Positions 46,201 through 58,200 of a stretch of DNA of 64,000 nucleotides are shown in pieces. This stretch comes from Theristus sp. LFF4_11 (lineage: Eukaryota; Nematoda; Chromadorea; Monhysterida; Xyalidae). Location of the stretch: contig JASANC010001219.1 of NCBI GenBank assembly GCA_030248135.1, positions 98,768 through 162,767 on the forward strand, read 5' to 3'. A program made the translations under genes and the position numbers. Position 1 is the stretch's first letter, and each line of letters begins with the position of its first letter. The notes under the pieces were generated by a model. The model did no database searches. It was not told the origin of the DNA and worked only from the letters and a program-made list of their open reading frames with translations.

Positions 46201-49200
46201 CGAGGCCGTCAATCAGCCACTTACAATTGTCTGTTGACCTATTCTAAAGGGGCATTCATGAACCAGTATATAATGACCGCGTAGGTATGTTTTTACTCGG
46301 CTACGCTTCACTATACACTGCTTCATGAATGCCGCTTTATATAATACACTTCACGATTAAACTATCTTCCCCACATATTTCTGAATGACAATGCCAGACA
46401 TGTTCTCTTCCGTTAATGGCTGTGTGGCCAGCTTTGCTGGTTTGGAAACTGGTTTTCCTTGTGCATATATGCCTGACACTTACAATGTGTCGAATAAAAT
46501 CAATCAACAATCAATCAATCCGTAAAAAAAACCGCTTTCCCCACCTGTGCACGCGCGCGTGCGCCGATTGCGACTGTAATTCTCGGGACAGTCGCACTTC
46601 GGTTCGCCATTCACGAGTCTGCAAACTTCGTTCAAGTCCGCCCGACAAGAATCGGCGCGTTCCAGATGGCACTCCGGCGGTGGCGGCGTCGGTTTCAGCT
46701 CGCAGCGACGTCCGGGATGCGTGATGCGATTCTGGGAGCGATCAATGTAGCCGTCGTTGCAGCGACACGTGTAGCCGTCGACGCGGTCGATACAGGTCGC
46801 TGATTGGGCGCAGTTGTGTTGGGCGAGACGGCATTCGTCGACCACTAAAATTTTGGAATGAGACAACAACAAAAAATTCAGTATCTCAAGACAGAAGCTC
46901 CCAAAAATTAGCTGAGTATGACAAGTTGACAACTGGAGTGGCATTCATGAAGCACTATTTCATGACTATGTAGCCAAGTTTTAACACAGTGATGCGTCGC
47001 TAAACACTGCTTCATGAATGCCGCTTAATTATGTTCTTCAACAACATTCAACTACATATATGAATTCAGTCGACCACATTATCAACGCACCGAATAATTC
47101 AAACCAACGGTTTAATGGCCCGACCCAAAAAGAAAAAGTACTAAAGCACATACATTTCGGTGTGCAAATGCGTCCCGGGCGGCCCGGATCAGGCGATGCG
47201 TCATTGTACTCGTCGGTGCATTGGCAACGGAACGACTCGATTGTATCGATGCATTTAGCGTGCGGTGAACAGTCGTTCTGACCGATCAACAGGCATTCGT
47301 TAACGACTGAAACGGGATTAAAATGTCACATCGGCCAAATGCTTTTTCTACAAGTGTAGCTAGCCGCTTGGATGCATTTCTAACCATGCTAAAGTAGATA
47401 ATAAGTGATTAAGGTAGATAATTAGCAGATAATTGGTGATTCCGTTCGTATATAAGTGCCGTGTTTGTGTGATTTGGTGTGTTGTTTTGGAGTCAGATAG
47501 CGTCTAATAAAGCTTCCACTGTCGACTGCAATCATCGTCCTAACGCTTCTCTAATCACCGGTATTATCGTTACTTACCGCAGACACCCACAACACGGTGC
47601 ATGCACCAAAAACCAGAATGAATTATACAAACGTTACGTGAAACCAAGACAGCTCACTAAATGCGACAACACAGTCTGTCTCGTTAACATATGCAACTAG
47701 CTGATTGGTTGGTCATAGCAATACTCAGCGCTCATTGGTTGGTCATAAGCAATACTCAGCGCTGATTGGTTGGTCATTACGTCATGTTGCATATATTTTC
47801 CCGATAAACTGTAGACCATTGAATTCACAAAACAAAACAAAAAAAACCCAAAAAAACAACCAACGTTGCACGCAACGACGCCCGGGCCGCGACACCGGGT
47901 CTGCCGACATGTCCTCATAGCCGGATCGACACCGACAAATGTACGAGTCCTCCGTGTCGATGCAGTCAGCACGGTGGTCGCACTCATTCTGTCCGGTGCG
48001 GCATTCGTCGTGCACTGGATGTTTGGGAGAAACCGTTTTTTACTGGCTTGCTTCGAGGACTCTCCGTTTGCCTCGTTAGTTACAGTGTTGATTACAAGTG
48101 TTATCAGTTTAATTATTAGAATCTGCGACTCAATGCGTATGTGCAGACGAAGGAAACTGGTTTCACTCTTTACGCGGCAATTCAAAACCGCCCAAGAGTG
48201 CCCCGGCCCAATTTAGGCGACTCTGACCACTTTGGCACATTTTGAATTCCGGCGTCATGAAACTGTTTACCCATCTATGCGCGCATCGAGTCTCGCCAAG
48301 TAAAATAAAAGAGCACATCAGATCCGATCAACGAACGTTTCTTGCACTGTCGTCCCGGTCGATTGACGGCGTCAAACGACACGTCCAGGTAGTTCGCGTC
48401 GCAGCGACACGTGAACGCTTGCGCTGTGTCCTCGCAGACGCCGCCCTCCAGCGCGCAGTCGTGCGTGCCGAGCGCGCATTCGTCGATCACTAAAGGTGCA
48501 TTCATGAAGCAGTATTTAATGTTTTAACACAGCTACGCGTCATGAAGTACTGTTTCATGACTGCCGCTTAACAGCGATTGTTAATTTTCATTAATGCTCA
48601 CTTAAAAGGGTTCATGTATTTTTTTTCGCTGGAAACAAGCAAACTATTACGACTATTGAACTATTGACTATTAAACTATTGAAATATAAAGAAATTTCGT
48701 TGAGAAAATTGAATGGATACTGCACTCGGTATCTCTAGCACACACGCGCGTCACAGATACTTCGCGTCTACCATACCACAGTTGCAGGAAATCGTATCAT
48801 CAATTCAGCGAAACGCTCCTACCCCACGAACTACAAGTACCGCATCCACACCACAACCAACCAACCAAATCCCACTCACGCTTCTTGCACTGTCTGCCCG
48901 GCTGTCGCGCCGGATCCGGCGATATGTCCACGTAGCCGGGATTACAACTGCAATAGTACGAATCGTCCGTATCGGTGCAGGTCGCACGCTCCGGCCGATC
49001 GCAGGTGTTCGACGCCGGATTGTCGCATTCGTAGATGATCGGAATGCAGACCCGGCCCGGACGGGTCAGCGGGTCCGGCGAGCGATCGCGATGTTTCTCC
49101 GTACAGGCGCACGTGTACGAGCTGTCGCCGTGCGCGATGCATCTCGCCGACGGGTCGCAGTCGTGGTTGCCGGGCTTGCATGGTTCGAATTCTGAAAATC

Positions 49201-52200
49201 GACAGCCCCGGCGTGAAAGACTCTGCGCTGTTCTCTGGTCCGGTGTTGGCGGAAAGCGGCATTTCCCGTTATTTTAGGCGGTTTGGCGTTTGACCCAAAA
49301 AGCAGCGGTTTGCGTTTTTTTTTTTAACAAGCTGTATCCGCACATGTACATGTACATACATCCGGATAATGAAGCATTAATTCGAGAAATGATAGCGGTT
49401 TCGTTTTCGGCTCAGGCACAGAGAAACGTACTGTTGTGGCAAAGAAAGATATTCCAGGCGGTTAATTGTAATTTGAAAAGATGGTCGTTTTTTGTTATTC
49501 ACCGTTTGGAAAGTAAGGAAGTAACATAGCGGTGATCATTAAACCTGTTTCAATTCATTCCTCAAGCATGAAGCGTTTTCAAAGAAAATTAGCACCACAA
49601 CATTGGCAACTGAAAGCGTTAATCGTGCGGTTCAACGAACTCTTTTCACAGCGTCTGCCCGGGTTGCGCAACGGATCGAGATCAATGTAGCCGGCGTCAC
49701 AGAAGCACGTGTAGCTTTCGGTCGTGTCCTCGCAGATTGCGTTACGATCGCAGTTGTTCAGATTTGGATTCGCGCATTCGTTCACGAGCTCCTTGCAGAC
49801 CTTACATTGGAAGCATTCATGGAAATTTGTTTATTTTTCTGGAATGTGATATTTGAAAACATCTGATACAAGATGTTGACTGGGTGCATTCACATCGGGT
49901 ACGAGAAATCGGAGCTAGAGCTCCATGTGAAAAACACATTCAACTCACTGCAACTGTGCAACATCAATCAATGTTGTTGAACCTAATCTCAAAATTCAAA
50001 AATACAACTGTCACACTTACGAGACCGGGAAACTGTCGCGGGTTCGGCGACGCATCGATGTAGCCCTGCCTGCAGTTACAGATGAATCCGTCGTCCGTGT
50101 CCGTACAGAGCGCATTGCGACTGCAGTTGTGCAGGCCAAGTAGGCATTCGTCCTTCTCTGAAAGGAAAATAATCAGACACAGTGTTGATTATATTTCGAA
50201 CTCAAATCGTACTACATTGTTATTTGCTGTCTTGGACACTTGTTTTGTTTTAACAACTTGTTGGACACAAAGCGTTTGTCGAATGAAACATAACAACAAC
50301 GGAAGAAGAGAAGCCTCAGACGAATACAGTTCAAAACCAGCATCCGCTCGACTAGCAGTGTGCGACCGCATGTGCCTTCTTTTAATCTGGTATGTACGAT
50401 ATGCAAATAAAAACCACGAAACCCACTGAAGTCGGAGCAGACACGACCCGGCTTGTTGATCGGGTCGGGGCTGATGTCCAGGTAGTTCTGTCCGCAACTG
50501 CACAGGTATCCGTCGTCCGTGTCCGTGCAGTGCGCGTGCGGGTCGCAGTCGTGCTGGCGTGTCTGGCACTCGTTAACCACTAAAAAGGGCACGAACATTT
50601 TAACTTTAATACAGCTTAACTCAATAACATATTCAACTGGCTCATTGGTTGATGCACGTAATTCTGTGCTGGAACTGCTGCGGAGGCGGGGTTTGGTTTG
50701 CACGGAATCGCATGCATCACGTGACCACCAACCAATCAACTAGTTGGATATGTTTTACAGTTACCTAAATACAGTTTCACTCAAATACGTAATGCACTAC
50801 AAGGAAATTGTAGAAATTCCACTGCCGAGCAAGACTCAGCGGCGTGCTTCGCCGTGCTCTGCAGGCCTCAGAGTGCACAACATCGAATGTTACGCGTTTC
50901 ATTGTGCGACAAGGAACAACCTTACGATTCTAGTTGACACAAAATCAAACACGACAACACGGAAATACCAGGCCGACAAGAACATCACCACAGTTAACAA
51001 GGCTCTGGCTTGTGTGTACCCACTGTTTCGCTGATGTTTCAACCAGCCATAACATCCGTCAGCGCTGGTCATCATTTTTGATTGGGCTGTGCAGCCGCCG
51101 AGGCCTTGTTGGCCCGCGGTATGCGCTTACCAGGCGAAACCGCAAGAAACAGTGCTTGCACGTTGTTACCGTATTACCTCTAATAAACCCCCATGGGGGT
51201 TTATTTCTTCAGCGACTTCTGGGGGTGGGGTTTATTTTGGGGGGGGGGCTTTATTTTTGGGGGGGGGGTTATTTGGAAACCATTTTTAGGAGTGGGCAAA
51301 ATGGCAAAAATACCTTCCATGGCAGGAAGGAAGTCGCAGAAACTTCTACTATACATAGAAATTTCCTTTTACAACAGCCTTTTGTAATGAAATTACCATT
51401 AACTCATCCATTTGGGGCCTTTGGTAGCACAATTTCATCATTTTCACTGCAACCAGCCACTGAATTCGCTGGGTATGTGTTTCAAACAGGTTTCAATAAT
51501 CCCCCATGGGGGATTATTCTTGGGGGGGGATTATTTAAAAACTTGTCGAGGGGGTGGGGGTTTATTTTTGGGGGGGGGTTAATTTTGGGGGGGGGGGTTT
51601 AATAGAGGTAATACGGTATGTTACTCGGTTCCAGAATAAAAAAAATCAAAACAAACATAAACAACCAAAAAGCCACCACTCACAGCAAACGGCGGTGACC
51701 GGATGGCGGAACCAGGTGGGCGCGCACTGGCACTTGTGGTACCCGAACGACGACGGCAGGCATTTCTCCCTCTTATTTCGATCGCAATCGTCGTCGCCGC
51801 GCGACGGATCGCACCAGTCCGGCTGCACGCACTTGCTCGCGACCGGATGCAGGATGAAGCCGATGTTGCAGACGCAGCTGTAGCGGCCCTCGACGTCGCG
51901 CTCGCAGTGTTCGTTCGCACGACAGCCGGCGTTGTCGTGCGGCCGACAGATGCGCTGGTCGGCGGCGGCGCCGCTGTCGCCTGCGGTTTTTTGGGTAAAA
52001 AAACGGTTTTTTGGGACTGGTTTTTTTTCAGTTGCATTATTTCTGCGGTGTGTTCGAATGAACGTGTCACGCATTTTTTTGGTTTCCGAACTATTCGAGA
52101 AGCGCTGACAGCGAGAAGACATCGAGATGGAAAATAAACCGTAAACCATTTGCTATTCGCTCATTCAATTTTCGTGCGCTCTTTATCCCGAGGTAAATGG

Positions 52201-55200
52201 CATGTTCATTCGGACATACCGTAATCAATAATTTTTGAAAGATTGAAATTTCAACAAAACTCCGATGGATCAAAAAATGCATCAACGGACACAAACGAAC
52301 GAACAGGCGGACAATCGAACAGAAGAACATTGAATCTAGCTCATCGCTAATTGGTTACAGCATACAGGCAAAAACCAATCAGCGCATCCGCAACGAATGC
52401 GAAACCACACGCCCACATCCCCGATAGTCCTGTATTCCTCATATGCCCGCCCACAATTGTTCCGGCACAGCGTATGAAACCGAATCGAAAATCATGGATT
52501 CAAACAATTTGAAATGGAAATTTGCAGAATTTTTCAGATTTTGAATCCACCGCGTGCAGAATAGCACAATACATAGGTTGGACACAAACGTGAACTGGCA
52601 AAAAGTGGTTGCATTTGCACATGAGGAAAATTACAGTGAAATTAAAAAAAATAACAAATGGGCTGCAGGCGCTTGCACTGATGATACAGGTATCATGCCG
52701 TAACTCAGTAAACTCAGTCCGTGAAAACCTGTCAGACCGGAAATAATGACCCCCCCCCCTCATTTTCCTGTCTTGCACATTCCAATTACCAATGGACAAC
52801 CGAACAGCCATTTTCGAACCAATGTCACAACAACACAAACGTGAAATATGTCAAAGTTGCATCCGAAAATGATGGGAGAAAGCAAATAACACACGACTGG
52901 GGGGAAACGGAGACCATAAAACTTGCACAAGAACTATTGATCGTGTTTTACCCGTGATTGCTGGTGCATCCCTTATTAACTGAATGATCGGTTTTCGATC
53001 AGAATAGATTTCTGAACGATCGACTGAAAATACAACGAGTTGTTTCCGCGGTGAGATGGGGTGTAACTAGTCATTTGTGTTATTGGGTGACAAAAATGCA
53101 ATTCTTTCGTGAAATTCATAAAACATTGAGAAGCTGCATTGGGCTCTGTCTGCGCTGAATTAAAGTCAATCAGCTAACTCAGAATTCAAAGCACATCTTT
53201 CTTCTACGAAATCTCAATGATACTTTTATTTCTACATGTACAGTTGAACTCTAAATTATAGGGAATCAGCTGATTGGCTGGTGGTCATGTGCATGCATGC
53301 TTTCTGTGCAAACCAAGCTCCACCGCGAATTTCTGCACAGAACGCATATGCGTCGCGTAACCACCAACGACGACGCTGATTCCCCATAATTCAGAGGTTC
53401 AACTGTACATGGAAAAGCACTCAAACGAGAAAAAAAACCCAAAAGTCTCCACCGACCGCACAGTCCGGTCTGCGGATGCCAGCGGTACGGCTGCGGACAG
53501 GAGCACAGAAACGTGCCGAATGGCGTCTGCTTGCAAGTGGCAGGCCACCGACACAACGACGGCACGTTCGGATTGCACTGGTCGCCGCCGCAGGAGCTTG
53601 TGAGCGGATTCCGCTGGAAGCCCTGCGGACATTCGCACGTGAACTGACGCGACCGCTCCACGCAAATCTCGTTCAATCGACGGTCGCAGCCGGTCTGCGT
53701 CAGCGGGTCACAGTGGCCGGGTGGCTGCGTCGGACCGGGACCGGACGGGCAGACCGCCTTTTGGACGAGAGACCGTAGTCGGGTGTCCAGGTCGGTGAAG
53801 TCGTTCACGTGGAAGTATCTGGAGCGGACAAAAAAACATACTTGAGTTTTGAGTTTGAGAATTTGCGTGGAACTTTTGAAAATTTTTTAAACATAGGACA
53901 CTGATTGGATGCAACATGCTGCAGCAGGCTGAGTGTCATTGTTGGAACGTGAAAGTTCCAGTGTTTGGCTGAAAATTTTAGTTGAATGCAGCCGCAAAGC
54001 TACGATAGACCCTCTGGGAACCGCCTTATCGAAATTCGGGCTTGAACTTTCACTCTATTTTTCTAACAGTTTCGGTGGAGCGCGGCAAACAAAAATGCAC
54101 AAAGTAACACTGATTAACCAAAAGATTGCCCAAATAATTTCCGGCTGTTTCTGTTTCCAGACTGGTTTTCAGACTTCAACAAAAAAACTCACAATCAACA
54201 TTCACCTTGGCGCTTTATTGTATAGTTTTTTGGTTTTTTTGGTTTTCAATGGCTGTGTGGCCAGCTTTGCTGGTGTGGAAACTGGTTTTCCTTGTGCATA
54301 TATGCCTGACACTTACAATGTGTCGAATAAAATCAATCAATCAATCAATCACCTCTTGCGATCGCCCGCAATCTCCTCCAGCTCCGAGTCCTTCACGTGG
54401 TCGGTGACGCCGATCACGAATATTTGAATTCCGGCGTCGCGTGCCTCCTTGGCCGGCTCTGCGACGGCGTCCTGCGACCGACCATCGGTGATGACGATCG
54501 CGATCTTTGCAACGTTGTTCGAGCTGAGTCGGGCGCCACGCCGCGCCGAGAAGCCCTCCTGCACCATGTGACGGATGGCGAGGCCGGTGTTCGTCAGGCC
54601 CGTCATGTACTTGATGTCGGAGATGCCCTGGAGATTTTGTTTAGAAATTGCAAGTGTTGTTGGTTTCGAAATCTTTTTTTGGCACGCACTAACTGATTGA
54701 ACGATTATGTTGTTGCGAGTACGCTACCACTTCAGCGCGATTAAAATCGAAGTTGACCAATCAAAAACCATAGAAACGTTGCAATTCTTGGATTTACTTC
54801 GCTTCACATCATCATATTTTAAAAGCCACCCGAACAATCCGCTTCGAAACAAGCACACCTCAACGATGTCCCAACACCAAAGGCACCAATGGCGGAAATT
54901 CTTTGGGTTCCAATTCAACGAATCGACGGCTTGCAATCTTACCAAGCCTTGTCACGCAATAGGGGTGACATAAGTTTGTCATCGATTTATGGCACGCATC
55001 AATCAGTGGCGTGGCGACCAATCAGCAGCACACCCAATTCAACGTCACCCAACCAATCCCCAAAACTCCCCAAAACAACCACCCATCCGAACCCGACCTG
55101 CAGCACGCCGATCTTATCCTGATAGCTGCCGAGATCGAACTCGTGCCGAATCTGCTCGCTATACTGAATGACGCCGACGCGCGTGTTGTCCGGCCCGATG

Positions 55201-58200
55201 TCGAACAGATCGACGAACTCGCGCACGAACCGGAGCACCTCGTTGCGGAACGTGAACGTGCCGATCGAGCCGCTGCCGTCGACGAGGAACATCAGGTCTG
55301 TTGCCTGCTTCGGACACGTCGTGTCTGGAACGTTCGGAGGAATGCGACAATGGCAGACAGTCTTCAGTGAGAACACAACGGGTCGGTTTTCACGTTTCTT
55401 TTCCAACTTCGGAAAACTCGAAGTCACTACCAGATTGTTTTTGGCTGGATGGGCGGCCTAATCGACGGCGTTCTGACAGCGTTCGTTCTAACGGGGTTAC
55501 TAACCCTTCTCTGGTTTAGCCCTGGCAAAAACGTCACCTAAAGTTCCGACAAAACACAACAAAAACAAAACTTTAGCATCGAATGCTAGCATATTCTATC
55601 AATGTGCCACTTCGACGAGCGACCAAATGAGCTGCCGGCTGAGTGGCTGAGTGGATAGCACTTGGGACTTCTAATCGGAAGGCCCGGGTTCGAATCCGCT
55701 CGTGACCACTCGGCTGCCCCGGGTTGCGTGGGGCTTAATGGTTCGGCAGCATAAACGTCGGCTTTCTTGATTCACAAGATTGCTGTTCCGGTGGCGAGGA
55801 ACTTAGTGACATCGCGCCCATGCATACCAGCGCAGCTTGCCCAACGCCCACTTCTATAGCAGAAAAACTGCTTCCAACGTCGCAGCCCATGTGGTGGACA
55901 ATAAAAAAATTGCGACACTGCCTTTCCCCAAGGGCGTTGGGTAAGGATAAAAAGGGGGCAACAAACAACAACAACCAAATGAGCTGTTTTCCCCAAAAGA
56001 GTCTTCAAAAACGACTGATCACTTACGAACGGAGCAGACACGGCCGAGTGGCAGGTTCGCGCTCGAGGACACGTCATAATAGCCGGGAATGCAGACGCAC
56101 TCATAGCCGGTGATCGTGTCGACACAATCCGCGTTCTCGTCGCACGAATGCAGACTGCGATCCGAGCACTCGTTGCTCGCTGGAAACGATTGCGAATTGA
56201 TTTGGAAAATGCAAGAATTCATTTTGAACACTTCGCAAATTCAAGTGACAAAACGTCGGAAATGTGTGACGTTCTGTTTGACCAAATTTGAAGGCCGATG
56301 AATCGAAAACGCATGACATTATTTTTGACTTGCTTTGCGAATCTGTTAAATGATGAGACTGCAAAAAAATTAGACAACCGTTTCAGATATCGATCTTTAC
56401 TCCACTAAACCATCGGATCTGACCAAAAAATCACCATAACCGGTGCAACCAATCGCAGCAACCTACAGAAACCACCAATCCACACATACCCGACGGACTG
56501 ACAGATCACGGCACCAAAAAGTGTACACACCACTCCATCGAGTGAGTAATACATCCGTCCTCAAATGATGGACAACCACAGGTTCAAAAAGTCAAAAAGA
56601 ACACCCACTCTCCCCCACCGACCATTGACGCATCGTCTGCCCGGCTTCAGATCGTGCGTGCTGGAGACGTCGGCAAAATCCGGCGGGCACATACAGGCGT
56701 AGCCGTCGCGCGCGTCGATGCACATCGCCTCCGGGGCGCAGTCGTTCGTCGCTCGATCGGCGCATTCGTTTGTGACTGGAAACGGATTATTGGGAATTCG
56801 CGGAATGCTAGTTTGGAATTGTGATTTCAGTGAAATTCTTTTTTTGCAAATTTTTTTTTCACCGATCGTTCATATTCGTCTAGACCAGAATCAGATGCGT
56901 TTGTATGGGACGGCCATTTGCATTTGTATGCATTGATTTTTGCACTTATTGACATTAACCGTCTTAGCTTTTACTAAACTTTGAAAACTTCGCTGCGCTC
57001 ACCAGCGGCAGACCGCTGAAAGACAATGATTTCGCACTTCTCGGCAACATTTTATGTCCCCGAACATGGGTGCATGGTGTCTTACACTGTTGGTATTATG
57101 CCGTGCACTGCAGAATAAAACTGACTGACTGACTGACTGGGTACTTGGCAATTGGCACTGCTACTGGTACCTTGGGACACTTCCCTGTTTCAGCACCAAC
57201 AATCTACAGTTTTCATTCTAATGACCCTACATTCCACAAAAAAAACCAAAAACCACCAACTAACGTTCTTTGCACACCCGGCCGGGTCTGCGCAACGGAT
57301 CGGGCGACATGTCCAGGTAGCCGGGTCGACACTGACACTCGAACGAGTCGAAAACGTTCGTGCAGACGGCGCTCGGGTCGCAGTCGTTGCGGGAGGTGCA
57401 CGCGGTGAATACTGTAAATTGGAATGGACTTTTTTGTTGAATACTGTAAAATGGAATGGACTTTTTTGTTGCTTGTTTGTTGAGTGTGAAACGGCGTTTC
57501 TCATTTTTTGTGAACATTTTCAATTGATTCAAAATCGAACGTCAGACAGAGAATGACCAGCCAGGTTGCAGTGATCCGAACATGAAAATTTTAAGACTTG
57601 GCGCGCAAAGGAAGCACAAATTCGCACTCTCTCTGGAGCTGTATTCAATTCACAGAAATTTGAACAAACTGTCGATTTCCTTCATTACCGTATTACCTCT
57701 ATTAAACCCCCCCCCAAAATTAAACCCCCCCCCCAAAATAAACCCCCACCCCCTCGACAAGTTTCCAAATAATCCCCCCCCAAAAATAAACCCCCATGGG
57801 GGTTTATTAGAAACCTGTTTAAAACACATACCTAGCGAATTCAGTGGCTGAATGCAGTGACATTGGTGAAATTGTGCTACCATAGGCCCCAAAGGGATGA
57901 GTTAGTGGTAATTTCATTACAAAAGGCTGTTACAAAAGGAAATCTCTGTGAAAAGTAGAAGTTTCTGTGACTTTCTTGCCTGCCATGCAAGGTATTTTTG
58001 CCATTTTTTCAACAAACCCCCACCCCTAGAATTTGTTTGTAAATAAACCCCCCCCCCCAAAAATAAAGCCCCCCCCCAAAAATAAACCCCCACCCCCAGA
58101 AGTCGCTGAAGAAATAAACCCCCATGGGGGTTTATTAGAGGTAATACGGTATACTCGAACAAACCCAAATGAACTACCACTGCCACCACCCACCCGCTTC

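Noticed and set aside
55635..55720. Functional tRNA-Arg(TCT) gene
   Set aside because: A and B boxes are present, but the anticodon, D and T stems pair badly, and the sequence continues into a SINE body with a flanking target duplication.
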